Origin: Hyperoplus lanceolatus
Lineage: Eukaryota; Chordata; Actinopteri; Uranoscopiformes; Ammodytidae
DNA: 64,000 bases
Assembly: GCA_026929865.2 (NCBI GenBank)
Contig: CM049403.1
Coordinates: 26,721,001 to 26,785,000, forward strand
Direction of reading: 5' to 3'
A program made the position numbers and the translations under genes. How positions within the stretch are numbered: position 1 is the stretch's first letter; the number at the start of each line of letters is the position of its first letter. A model generated the notes under the pieces. The model worked only from the letters and a program-made list of their open reading frames with translations, did not search any database and had not been told where the DNA came from. This document shows, piece by piece, positions 1 through 12,822 of this stretch.

Positions 1-480
1 TACTTTTTAAAATAAAAAACGTCAATACTGATGTTACGGACGTTTGATGTCAGTGCAACAAGCTATAAAAACAAAAGGGATGTGTTATCACATCGCAAGG
101 TTTACGGTGTATGGCAAACGTGTTGCAAACAGTCGTGACTGTACTGCACTTCAACTAAACTTAGCGTCTAATCGCACAATAGCAGCTCTTTCAGGCTGGT
201 CTTTGGTACAATGTGTTTGTTCTGAAATCTCTTTTTTTTCTCAATGAATTTCTCGTGTGTAGAAGGAGAGTGGCTCCAAAGGAACAGGGGACTGGAGCAG
301 ATTTGAGGTGTCAAGTAATTGTGAAAGACTGAAAAGCAAGTGCAACCCAGTAAGACCTGAGAGGAAAACTATGTTATCGGTATCATACAAATCCACTTGT
401 TTGCTGATGCAACTTTAGCCTGGAGAACATCCAGTAAATCTGAGAAAATCTTCCCGTTTTGTCCAGTTGTGTCTCACTTT

Positions 481-486
<6 letters not shown>

Positions 487-522
<36 letters not shown>
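487..522. repeat. (CA)n microsatellite
   Basis: Uninterrupted CA dinucleotides are visible over about 36 bp, flanked by unique sequence. Confidence 0.95.
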
Positions 523-524
<2 letters not shown>

Positions 525-1077
525 CTCAAACCTTCCCATGGCTCTCTGTTAGTAGATTGTCTGGACCTATCCTATGTCATGGATTAGTTGCAGGAGGGAC
601 ACTTCAAATAATTTCTTAGCAAGTGTTTTTGGAGGGAACCTTTGTATAACCTTGCAGCTCCCACACTGTCTGGCAGACTTAGGCTCATATTCTGTGTAAT
701 AAAGGAGGACGCAAAAGAATACCCTTGCTCCTGCCCTGTACTATGTGAATGCTGAGCTCCTTTCCTTTTGTCCATCACAGACTCTTTTGGCTTTGCTATT
801 CAAGAGGCATATTTCAGCAAAATATCTAACTTAGTATTGTGGAAACTTTGAAGAGGACTGTTACTGACAGGAATACATTATTCGCCATGGTTTCTTAAAT
901 GGACCTAATGAATCCCACAAAGCTGAAAAGGGAAAAGGTAATGTAATGCAATGTAAAATTAAATGTCCGAATGCTGAAGAAGTGCTTGATAACTTCCTGA
1001 GAATGTGAGGTGAAAAATCCAATTTTTAGGACACAGGTTAAAATCTCCAGAAATGTGTATGCAGCTCTCATTTATAC

Positions 1078-1345
1078 TCAACAAAAATATAAACGCAACA
1101 CTTTTGTTTTTGCTCCCATTTTTCATGAGATGGACTTAAAGATCTAAAATTCATTCCAGATACACAATATAACCATTTCTCTCAAACATTGTTCACAAAT
1201 CTGTCTAAATGTGTGAGAGTGAGCACTTCTGCTTTGCTGAGATAATCCATCCCACCTCACAGGTGTGCCACATCAAGATGCTGATCTGACATCATGATTA
1301 GTGCACAGGTGTACCTTAGACTGTCCACAATAAAAGGCCACCCTG
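1078..1345. mobile_element. Truncated DNA transposon fragment
   Basis: The segment opens with ACTCAACAAAAATATAAACG, which I recognise as the terminal sequence of a repeat that is abundant in fish genomes. The matching inverted end is not found on the right, so only the left part survives. A short palindrome (CCTGAAAT...ATTTCAGG) lies near the right edge. Superfamily not assigned. Confidence 0.6.
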
Positions 1346-4189
1346 AAATGTGTAATTTCAGGGTGTAATGAGTAATTGTTGAGTTTGTCACATTCAACAC
1401 TTTTTCTCATATTCTGAATGTTCTCTTATGTACGGCTCAACACTCATAACAGGCCGTCAGTTTTTATTGTGTACTAAAAGCCCTTAAAAGTACATTGTGT
1501 TTTTGTTCAGTTTTCACTCTTGGGTGACATTTCTGTGAATGAAATTTGACAACAAATGGAGCAGAACAGGTACCCGTATTAAGCCCTAGTAATTCAGGAT
1601 ATATTTGCCAAATTAGACTGAAACACTTGATACAGGAATAAAAGTATTGAGCTTGACTCTGTCAGTCCCTACTAACAAAGTGATTGATTCAGCTAAATGC
1701 TAACATCAGCATGCTCACTGTGACTACGGTGTTTAGTTTAGTTTAGTTTATTACTTTATAATTTCATGGACCATCCTCTTTAATTAACGGTACATAACAG
1801 TAAAGGGAAAGGAGCTGCTCTGGCTTTCATGGCTTATTTACAGCTTTAGTACCCGGCCAGCTGACAAAAGGCTCGCTTAAAATACAATAGTTAAAACAAT
1901 AAATAGATTAGATTACATCTATAATTACAGCAACCCTAAGCACAATGGACGATCATATCGCACACAATGTGAGCAAGCACAAACAAGCATGCACATATGA
2001 ATGTAAAGAACTCATAGCATGCAGGTCATGCAATACAAACAATACAAGGTGGAAAAAAGTCACAGCAACCACATTGAAAGCACATACAAGACATTACAGG
2101 CAGGTGCCAAGCAGAGATGGAAGGGCATTATCAGTGATTACATCACATCAAACCCATACATCACATCTGACGATCTGTTGATGTATAGCCGATGGAATGT
2201 GTACCTTGTAACAGTGTACGTTAGGCTGATTTTTGTTGATTATAAAGAGAATTGGACGGATTGACTTGGCTAGAAGACAAATAAAGGGATCACAAATGTA
2301 TATCTTCAGGGTAAGTGCCAGACTTCATGGCAATCCTCAAAAGTTGGTGAGCAGACAAACCTACAGTATATCGCCATTCACGGATCACTGAGTGGCTACA
2401 AATTATGAACATTTTCTTCCATGAAGCCCAATGTCTGCATACTCATTAAGTGTGAATTTCTAAAAACTGACCGTAAGCTGAAATGTCATGTGCCATATGC
2501 AGCCTTTTCTCACTCATTTATATGGAGAGGAATCACAACCCTGCTTCTTTAGTGCACATCAAAAGGATCCTTGTTGATAGAGTTCTGGTAACATTAATAA
2601 TAGATGTCCCTTAGCTATTAATAAAGAAGATCCAGCCTCGGGCCATTCAGTTAAAATCTAACTTCAAAGTTTGCCGGCCCTGTTATGAAAGAGAACCTCC
2701 AAGTGTAGTCTGGTCCTTCAGGACTTCTCATCACTTCACTTTCATGACCCCCATCTCACATGCCAAAGCAGAATATATCAAGGGGGGAATTAGATTATGG
2801 TGTGCGCTGCTGTTTGTTAATGAACAATCGCATCTTGAGAAATCCACTTGAAGGTTTATTTATTGTTATCTCCTCACCCTGGAGTGCCAATTAAGCAGCT
2901 TCTTCTGAGACCTTTTGAATGCCAGTAATTCATGATGGGGTGGGTTTTAGAAAAAAAATAGAAGTGCAAACATGTATAAATATGATTTCTAGTCACAGAG
3001 GAATTCCTTCCAGAGGAATTTATAATTAATATTCAAGTAATTTGTGTGTTCGATCATTTCAAATCTATCACGTTACTGTTACTGCAGGAACTGGAAGTGC
3101 CCTTAAACAAGTGATCTACTGTATATGTATCCTGATAACCAGCCTTGTAGATTCAAGATTCAAAAGATTCAAGATGTTTATTTTTCAGTTGTAGCGCCAA
3201 AGACCGGGTCTTGGTCTTGAGGCCACTTTGTTGAGGTCACTCTCGTCTGTTTTGTGTGGCTGTTCTTTTAGATAAATGTGAGGCGTGCCAATGGTTTACA
3301 TGTTAGGCATTTCAGAAGAAGTGTATCATGCAGAGTTGGACTATGTTTGGTCTCACCTCCCTTGGTTTTAGTGTGGTCTTAAACCAGTCAAAGGCTTGTT
3401 ATTGTCTCGGTCTCGATACATCCTGGTGTCTTTCATGGCTTGGCGTGGTGGTTTGGGCTTATCACAAAGTGCACAATCAAATAGGAAATGTTTCATTAGG
3501 ATGAATGCATAGACAATCCATCCTTGCTTACTGAACATGTTTGGTTTCAGTCTTTAGCTCTGTCCACACTCTGCACCAAACGATAATTAGAGTTTTATGA
3601 AAATGTGCTTGGACTAGAGGCTGTGGGGAGATAAAAAAAATGGATGAGATGCTTTTTTAATTATTTTTATAATTATTGTGTATTTAAAAAAAAACTGAGA
3701 ATAACACCTTTGAACAGCCACACATTCAGAATAAATTCCCTATTCAAAAGTGTTGTACCCCACTGCAACATGGTTTTTGAGTTCTGGTACTCTACCATTG
3801 AAAGCTGTTGACCCTCCCTGCTCTCCACTTACTTTATGCTACAGTCTCAGGCGGCTGTATCCGTGCCAGTGCTTTATCGCTTAGAGTTTCTCCAGGGCCC
3901 TTTCTTTTCTCCATGGCAGCTCTCTGATGCAGCACGAAGCTCACTCTTCACTTCACCGTGAATGCAGTTTCTCTCTTTTTTTCCTTTTTTTTTGCAATGT
4001 GGACTTCTATTTACCTGAGATGACACCGGCTGTCGACTTAGCTGCCAGCCTTGTCTTGGCTGCTTGCTCTTTGGCAGACTGGCTGCCTGTTTAGCTGAAC
4101 ACCGAGATAGGTCTTTATCAAGTAAACATTTGCATTGGCCCTTTTTAATCAAATCCTCCAGGAAACTAAGGAGTCCTATACTATATAGC

Positions 4190-4437
4190 GAATATAATAA
4201 ATATTTTTATTTTTTTAATTTAATAAATGTTTTTATTTTTTTTACTATGGAAAAGGGGTAGGATTAAATAAGCGTATACTTCTTCCTGCTCCTTTTCAGG
4301 CATATCTCAGAAATTCAGATAATTTGTTTTCTTTTTTTTTGTGAAAACATAATTTGTTTATTGTATTTCCATGCTTTTCATTTTGTTTTGTATGTTTGAT
4401 ATGTCTGAAATAAATTGAATCAAATCAAATCAAATAT
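4190..4437 (+). mobile_element. 3' tail of a non-LTR (L2/Rex-like) LINE
   Basis: The motif GGGGTAGGATTAAATAAGCG followed by a stretch ending in AATTGAATC and a (TCAAA)n tail is the familiar 3' end of fish L2/Rex-type LINEs. No reverse transcriptase remains, so it is a 5'-truncated copy in + orientation. Assignment is by recalled similarity. Confidence 0.6.
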
Positions 4438-4858
4438 GCAGCAATTAAACAGGCATTTTTGTGCGCCACGTTCTTTGTGAGAGATCACAGAGATTAGGCA
4501 CATTACAAGTAACATACACAACTGCAAATGCTTTTGTTTGACATGGATTCCTTGCACGCAACTAGATGAAACGTTCAAGTTTTGTCTTGGTGTGGCAGAA
4601 AGATTTATTATCAGAGGTCATGTTGCTCATTAAATAACAACCTACAAAATAAACTCTCTGCCCAGATGTCATGTTATCAACTGTAACTTATTCAAAAAGC
4701 TAAGAATATAAAACATAAAAGCTCCTATGGTTAAAACTTTTCTTTAAAAGAAACACATTATATTGTACATTTAAATTTTATCCAGATCATATGCTGTTGG
4801 TGGTTTAATTGTATTTCATGAGCTCATCATATGTGTTATTATATATATATATATATAT

Positions 4859-4995
4859 TAGGGCTGTCAAGCGATTAAAAAAATGTATCTAATTAATTAT
4901 AGGCTCTGTGATTAATTAATCTAAATGAATCGCATACTTTTATGACACTTTTATACCTGTTTATAAACGGCTGTATAGCCTGCTACAGTTTGTTT

Positions 4996-5046
<51 letters not shown>

Positions 5047-5570
5047 CTCCGTCTCTAACTTCTTTCTCCACAACAGACAGCGCTGCACTGCCACAGATGC
5101 CTATGCCGATTCATTCACCATCGTCGTACTCTTAGGCAAAAATATTGACACACGCACACGGGGCGGGTGTCCGTTTACGCGGGAGACGAGACAGCTAGCA
5201 AACAAAATGAGAGATACTGTACTATAGAAACTATAGAAACTATACATTGTTGCACCACTAAATCAATAATGCACAGACACTGCGGAGAATAAAGTAAGAT
5301 GTCTTCCTACCTTCATGCTTATTTGCCCGAAGCATCCCTTAAACCGTCCATAGAGCCCTTGGCCCCGCCCTTTCTCCTGCTTCTCTCTTTACTTTTCTCC
5401 CTTTTACCCGTGCGGGCTGTTTAAGCAAGCTACAGGTACAGCTGCGCACCACTTTTGCACCGGGTCAAAGGGCATTATAGAAGTGCGATTAATCTGCGTT
5501 CATTTTTTTAATCGCGTTCATTTTTCTGTGATTAATTAATAAAAATTAACGCGTTAATTTGACAGTCCTA
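4859..5570. mobile_element. hAT-like non-autonomous element
   Basis: Terminal inverted repeats are visible: TAGGGCTGTCAA at the left and its near-complement TTGACAGTCCTA at the right. Both ends are flanked by TATATA-type sequence, so the target duplication cannot be separated from the local AT repeat. The interior contains a (CT)n tract and no transposase frame. It is a MITE-like, 712-bp copy. Confidence 0.7.
4998..5042. repeat. (CT)n microsatellite
   Basis: About 45 bp of CT dinucleotides inside the hAT-like element at 4,859-5,570. Confidence 0.95.
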
Positions 5571-7120
5571 ATATATATACATATATATATAAATACATAT
5601 ATGTATATGTACAAAAATACACATATATATATATATATATATGTATTTTTTTTTAACTACTTCAAGAGAAAAGTATCATCAAATTAATATACTCGTGTTG
5701 CAGGTACCACTGTTTAGAAAACGTAAATGAACGTTCAATTAAGCAGAGGAAGCACTAGTAAATTCCACCCTAATAAATCGTGGGTAGGCTTTTTGGACCC
5801 TGGTACTAACTAAGGACCTAACCCTATATAACCTTAATGCAGGTAAAGCTTCCTAAAACAGTTCCTGGATCAGTTGGGTTTATATGTCACAGCCCTATTG
5901 GGTGACTAGCTGAGCGGATATTTTCCCCTGTGGGTGTCAGCGAAGGATACCCACTAGCTCAGCCTGATAGAGATTCATGTCACACTTCTAAGGGATATCC
6001 ATAATGGTTGAGCTGTGGACCCGGCAGGTCAGGGTCAGACTCAAGGGTTCTTTCATGGTCCCTAACCTCGGCAGGGACATTGCCTCTCAAGCAGAATGAG
6101 GATCAATTGAAGACACATTACAGAGGTGGCCGCAGCATTGGAATGTTGAACTTTGACTGTTCCGTCTCAGCAGCCACGTGTGTTGAAATTTCATTTCAAT
6201 CGGGAGCAGTGACTTTTTGGTGCTCTGCTTGCCGCGCATTAGAATGTGTTAATCTTCCCACGGCTGAATGGTTGAACGGTTTTTGAATAAATCCTTCCGA
6301 TGCGATTGTCGTTATTTCCCCTGACTGCTGCTTTTGTTGTATTTTTTTTCAACAGGATACAGTTAAAAATGATGTTGGAAAATGAGAAAGAAATCTTATG
6401 ATTCTTGTTATATATATATCTAATCGATACCAAGGAACAGTTACAGTTTGCATTTGTGTAAAACTGAAAACATTCTGTTTTTATCTCAAATGAAACCAGG
6501 GAGTGAATACATCCAGTTAATCATTTATACCATCAGTTAAAAAAAATTGATGATAGAAAATCAACATAGCTCTTATATCCTCGAAACATTGACATTGTTC
6601 TCCGTCAATTAAAAAGGAGATACTTGTCAATAAAACCTCTGGCAAACAGGCAAAATACTGACAAATATGTTAAACTATTTATTAGAAATTATAAACTACA
6701 TTCATCTTTATAAGACAAAAATGTATCAGTATCGTGCTTTGCTTGTGCCCAATTATGTTGCTGATTTGTTCTTCTAGGTTTTTAAGCACAAAGTATCAGC
6801 CAAGTCTGAAAGGTGTTGCCTTGGCAGTAATGTCTTAAGTCTTTATTTGATTGTTCGTGCAATTGCATATGAAAAAATAAAACTCTTTAAAATGATTTGA
6901 CTCACTGAGTTAAATCAAGCTAGGTGCCAATGTAGCAGAAATTGTGGTTCTGATTTTCAACACTAATTATCAGAAATTGCAGATTGGGATCATTACAGCT
7001 AATAAAGTAACTAAGTAAATATGTGTTCCTTATTGGGTCTGCACGTTAAACATTAACGGTGGTATGGTGTGTTTACTGCTGACATGCAGCCAGGATTTTT
7101 ACTTCCCACGAGGGTCCGGT
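5571..7120. other. Intergenic, nothing recognised
   Basis: AT-rich sequence with short AT runs just after the hAT-like element. The 92-codon frame starting at 6,008 has no recognisable domain and no coding neighbours. Confidence 0.5.
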
Positions 7121-7123
7121 AAC

Positions 7124-7144
7124 CTGTGTGTGTGTGTGTATGTC

Positions 7145-7222
<78 letters not shown>
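7124..7222. repeat. (GT)n microsatellite
   Basis: Long GT run with a few interruptions at the left end; open frames reading Cys-Val or His-Thr across it are repeat artefacts. Confidence 0.95.
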
Positions 7223-7228
<6 letters not shown>

Positions 7229-8111
7229 CGTGTGTGCGTGTATGTTCGCTGTGCGTGTGTATGCTTTAGTAAACACGTGAATCGATGTGTGTGTCTGAGC
7301 ACCTTTGAGTATGTGAATGCTTTGATAAGCTTTGAGGCACCCTGGGGAGCCTCTCCTCCCTCTCAGCTCGTCTTGCCAAATTAGAAGGTTTTTCTTCTCC
7401 TGATTCGTGAAACGTGCCTCATCTGAGCTGTCAGAAAGCCATCGGGCCTGGGTTTATTTTCTGGGGGAGACACGGATGTAGAACAGGACACAATGTGCCA
7501 TTTTTTAAGCCTAAATGTGTGTTTGGAATATGTTGATGTTTCTGTCATTATTACTATAGAAAGATTAGGACAGGTCTCCAGTCTGAGTGGGCCAGGTCTT
7601 CAGTTGGTTGAAGCAATACTAAAGGTGGATGTATGTTACTGCATGTAAAGGCGGTCCTGACATGGACTGATTCATAGTTCAGCGAAGAATTTCCTCCCTT
7701 CAGCACCATTCACGCGCTAGAAGGATGTGTTGTAAATGATCAGACCGTGTTTTGCTCATATTCAATTAAAACTGTGCCACTTCTTTCAAGTACTTTGTTA
7801 TATAGAGCGATGATGGATGTTTTATAGAAGGATAACCCCCTTAAGATGATAGGATGGTATGCCTTTTCTCTTTACTGAAAAGGAAGGGATTCATCAGCAG
7901 TCGAAGCAGTGCTGGCAAAAAAAAGAAAAAGAAAGAAGAAAGAAATATCTTCTGCCAAGAATTTCTGAGTTTGTTATAGGTCTATTCGGGTACATATATG
8001 CTTTCAGGGAAAAAGCACTGCCTTGCATCTGAGCAAGTCCCTCCAGCTCACTCATAAAGTGTAAGCATTGCTTGAACTGACTTATACTTGTACTTTAAAC
8101 GCTGCTGCTGA

Positions 8112-8127
8112 GGGGGGGGGGGGGGGG
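8112..8127. repeat. Poly-G homopolymer
   Basis: Sixteen consecutive G after a CTG-rich stretch. Its exact length is a likely assembly uncertainty. Confidence 0.85.
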
Positions 8128-9696
8128 TTACTGGATTAGATAAAATAGGTCAATCATTGAAACTGTACCATAACATGTATTTATTTATACTGAGCTCAAT
8201 GCTGATCTTTTGCACTGATAGGGTGTCTTATAATATAATTGATTGTGGTTCTGTTTTCAGTTGTTGTTTTCGTCTCTGTTTCCAAATGACGACTGGTCGA
8301 CTCAAACTGAATTGTCCTTCTGGGATAAATACTGTAGTTTGAATTGAATTGAATTAAATTCAATTGGTATATGTTTTAACCTAAGGGTATACTTTAGCAA
8401 TATTAGAAACCTGTAGTAGACTGTACTCGACCATTTGACTGGCCTGCTGCTGTGACCAGCTCCTCCATGTCCTCGACACTTGGTGTACATGCTGAACGAC
8501 TCCCCATACACCAAACAAAAGAGATACCATGCAGGGGGCTTAAGGGCTACTCACATTCATTCATGTACCGGAGTCAGACAGTACACTCATTCCTTTATAA
8601 AGCCTGTGGACATTATTTCTGCATCCTGCCGTGTTTGTTGAGACTCGCTGCATTATGCTTTGTCGTCCTAATCTATTTCTTATTTCTGCTACTGATATAA
8701 TATAATGTACGACCGCACAGACAGCAGGCCTATGTCTGGATAGATTTTGTTCATTTGCAGTACAAATAATACCAACTCACTTGATGATGATAATGATTTA
8801 ATAGTTGTTTCATAGGTTGTTCCTTACAGCTCCACACAGTTAGTTATGTATGAAAGAGAAAGTAATATGCACAGCCTTGTCATTTAATATATCCCTTAGA
8901 TTTATTCAGGATCGCTGTTGTCTTTCATAGTTTCCTTTGATACAGTCAATATGCTTTTTCCAATCTAGTTTATGATCAAGATCTTTTAACTTAATGTCCC
9001 CATCATTTACTTTATGATTTCCAAAGGACATAATGAGGTCAAATCACATCCGAGTCACAATCACATCTCATTAGGTTTCCCTGAGCCAACGACAATTGGT
9101 CTGGGCTTGAAAAAACTGTTGATCATTCTTTATTCAGCACTTCTACAGGCCTCTGATATCTATATGAGCTTAACCACGTTAATGTTAGATCCTTTGAATG
9201 TTTCAGTAGATCTGCTGGCTCTGCCACATGAGGGCAACTAAGAACAGGATTGAAGAGATAAACCAATGATTGCTCGGCTTACATTGAGCCCATGACATGG
9301 TCACTAGTCCTAATAGATGTGAGGCACTCTGATGCACCTTGAGAGTTGGATTATTAAAGCGTGAGGAACCATTACATCTGGACCCAGGAGACTCTTTGTG
9401 AGGCCAACTGAAAGACGCGGGTTGCCTGATGCTTTAATAAAGGACTTTTTACTCACAGAAGAGTGACTCTGGCCTCTTGGGATTGTTGTCCACGGGGTTG
9501 TGACCATAATTTTAGCTGTCAATCATTGTTGTATGTCTTAGTTGCCACATATCTTCGAATGTTTTCACTATTGAAGACGCAGTTAAGTCGGGCTCGCTTT
9601 TGCTAAAAAGAAAGTTGGAAAGGAGGTTACGCACACGATTAATGAGCTCCAGTTATCTGACATAACAGGCAAAATACGAGCCAAATTGGTCTGATT

Positions 9697-9700
<4 letters not shown>
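8128..9700. other. Intergenic, nothing recognised
   Basis: No exon-like frame with plausible splice sites and no repeat family that I recognise between the poly-G run and the next GT tract. Confidence 0.5.
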
Positions 9701-9701
<1 letters not shown>

Positions 9702-9793
<92 letters not shown>

Positions 9794-9840
9794 GCGTGCG
9801 TGTGTGTGTGTGTGTGTGCGTGCGTGCGTGCGTGTGTGTG
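9702..9840. repeat. (GT)n microsatellite with GC-interrupted right half
   Basis: A pure GT run of about 87 bp is followed by GTGC and GT mixtures to 9,840. Confidence 0.95.
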
Positions 9841-10538
9841 GTTGTTATGGTATAGCCCTGATGCCATTTGCACGTTACGTAGTGTAGGTAAATGTAGTAG
9901 AGTGCTGTGAGTAATGGCACTCTGGCTATTCTCAAATCAGGGGCTACAGATTTAAGGGCCCTTACTCTTACTTTTTAAGAGCTGGACTGATGGCCTCAAT
10001 GGAATTAATATCCACAAGTGTACTGAGGCCCAATAGCTGTTGTGACGCATTTGTGACGGTAACAAGAAGAACGTCTGCACTGGGGCCAATCAAATGTATT
10101 GTATGCTGCTGGATTGTCCTCTTGTTGCAGAGTAGTAGTAGTCACTGCCTAATAAGATCATGAATTATTAGTTTTATTTTTTGAACAGGCAAATCTAAGA
10201 TTAACTGAAGTTTCAGTATTAGAACATAAAATCCCCTTTGCAGTTCTTTAAACTGTACACACAGGGCCCATTGCAGTACAAGCACTACTTGGAGTGCTTT
10301 AATTTTCTCAGCATTTACAAACAACACCTGCTCTAAATGCAGGCAATACATTTCAACCCGGCTAGTGAGCTGTGTGGTCTGAACGGCTCATTGGCTTTAT
10401 GATGATTACATTTTCTGAGATAACCTTTTCTTGCTTTGCACAGATGTCAGTAATTTAGGGGGCAGTCTTTTTTACAACCACTAATTTCTGTTAATAGTCA
10501 GGGTCCTTTGGTATCCAGGATCCTAATAAATCAATGAT

Positions 10539-10642
<104 letters not shown>

Positions 10643-11499
10643 GAAATGTTTAAAGGTTAAATGACTGCAAAATATAATGTACTGTGCCACTGAGAGTACA
10701 GCACATACTTACAAAAATGTCAAGTGTTTCTCTCTTTTCGCAGTGATCTAAAAATGGTGCAAGTTGCTTCCTAATGACCTAACCTCTCATGCATATTTTA
10801 TACAACGTGCTCATTCACATTTGGAGAAAGAAAAAAGGCTAATTCAAAGCATAAATATTTGATGTGGACCTTTTATATTCCCACCTCACACATTTCAATT
10901 AACCGCTAAATGTATCTTTGGGCTCACAATTTACAGCTTTTCTAGCCACCACTGAAGTTATTTCCCTCATTACCTTAATGTTTGTTATGGTACCATAAAA
11001 ACAGGAAACGCAAAGAATGACTGAGATTACATTTGCCGTTCATTAACCTTTTAAAACCTTTTTCAAATCATCCGTGTTGACCACGTATAGCACGCTCCGC
11101 AGGCTATTAGCAGACTTTATATTTCTGATGATTGTCACAGTTTTATACGTGGTGAGACTCCTCGGCATCTTGCAGTACCACCTGTGTCTGTTCCACTCTA
11201 GTAGGACCAAAGGCGCACGAGGCCACAGCACCTCATCAATCAAACCAGGAGTAATCAGACACAGATTGCTGCAAATCGCCCAGGAGGATGGGAATCAATG
11301 TAAAGCAAAATTAACCCACGGACAAAATTGACAAAGATGAAACAACTGGTAGAAAATTGGATATGAATTCCAATTATGATAAATACCAAGGCTCAGGGCA
11401 CAAGGCCTTGTTTGTTGGCTCTGAATTCTATGAAGTACGCCAAGTGGAACTGTTCTGCATGGGTTACAGTGGAATACAAAGTGGTCTCCTGGCCAATAA

Positions 11500-12822
11500 C
11501 AGTGTTTCCCCCAGGTTCACACAGCAGCGGCGCGCCGCCGCTGCTATATTTTTCCCGCCACTGCTATAAAAATAATTTGCATATCAATTTAGGTAAAAAA
11601 TAAATAAAAAAATAGTTTTTTTTTGCTGCATGCAGAGCCTGTCTCATATCTGCACGTCGCCCACGCTCCCAACGGGTGGACACTCGCGCAGTTTACCGCT
11701 AGGAATGTCTGCTGAAAGTTCTACAGCTCAGGGTTTTTAAGCCATGAATTGATGAACTTGCATCAATGAAAAAGATGCCAGTTTTCTAAAAGCTTTAGAT
11801 AGGCCAATCTGTGTGGCTAAAAAATAGCATGCTAATATTGATGTTTGATTGTGTCAAGTGTCTAAGGATGAATGCAAACATTATCTGGTTATGTGTTATG
11901 TAGCTAACGTTAGCTAGCTGCTCCCTTTTGTTTCCAGTGGTGACTTTTTTCATTACCAATGTAAACTGTCATAAATAGTTTACACCGGTGCTGAGTCATG
12001 ATTCCTAAAAAAAAATATATTCCATAACAGCTTTCTCAATGAACCTGAATGTTGTCTTCTCCTTCACAGAAAAAAAATACATTTCCACTAAATTGATTCT
12101 ATAAAAGGCACAGATCGGTTGATTTTTATTCACCAGAATGCAGGAAATTAAGTGTTAAATTCAAAATTTTCTGGGGGGTGCCCCCATACTCCCCACCTAT
12201 AATTTGTACACCCAAATGTTGAAACAAAACCCAGCCTATTTGCCCTGTGTGCAGGTTGGTTTACAATATACACATAGATAGGTATGTTGTTTTTACTTTT
12301 TGGATTAAAAAGAAGTCATGTCGGTAAACTACATGTCTGGCCCTTAGTGTGATTATCATATTGTAGAGTGGCCCTTTGTCAAAATGAGTTTGACACCCCT
12401 GTCTAATTGATATTTCCTACATTCAAACGACATCACTGCAGCACACATATTCTTATAGTCCAGGTTGTGGCCCAAATAAATGATGTTCATAGCTTGACTG
12501 CCGTGATGTTCATAGCTTGACTGCTGTGCGTTAAAGGGGTGATGAATGCAAGCTTAGAGAATAAATCCAGGCGAACCAAAACATCTCAAAAATAGCTTAG
12601 GGGCTAGGGTTAAACTTGTTTAAGAGTCAGCATCAATTATCCTATCTATAGTAATACACAAAACTCCTTGAATGGGATTTAAGTGCATATTCTCCTCTCA
12701 AAGTGCATCAGATTCATGCATTCAAATTTAAAGGGTACAAACAACTTTCGGCCAGGGGGGCATGCACCCGGACCCCCCCGGACCACACCACCGCTGCTGA
12801 AAAAATCCTGCGGGAAACACTG
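11500..12822. mobile_element. hAT-like element, non-autonomous
   Basis: The ends are inverted repeats: CAGTGTTTCCC at the left and GGGAAACACTG at the right. Similarity continues inward for about 30 bp, including CAGG and CAGCAGCGG blocks on both arms. Flanking bases share AATAA but not a clean 8-bp duplication. No transposase frame is present across the 1.3 kb. The CAGTG terminus is typical of hAT elements. Confidence 0.72.

Larger units (their letters stand above)
1..4858. other. Intergenic, no gene recognised
   Basis: I find no supportable exon on either strand. The stretch holds a (CA)n tract, a truncated DNA transposon near 1,078, a short (GTTTA) run near 1,735 and a LINE tail ending at 4,437, listed separately. 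Short open frames here have no family resemblance and no consistent splice context. Confidence 0.6.

Noticed and set aside
7064-7384. Open frames reading Cys-Val or His-Thr repeats here and at 9,583-9,935, 16,501-16,917, 54,719-54,928 and 55,416-55,698
   Set aside because: Translations of (GT)n/(CA)n microsatellites with no independent coding evidence.
11074-11331. Frame with a hydrophobic stretch suggestive of a membrane exon, considered because a channel gene (KCNT2) neighbours CFH in mammals
   Set aside because: No match that I can recall to KCNT2 and no convincing acceptor or donor pair.
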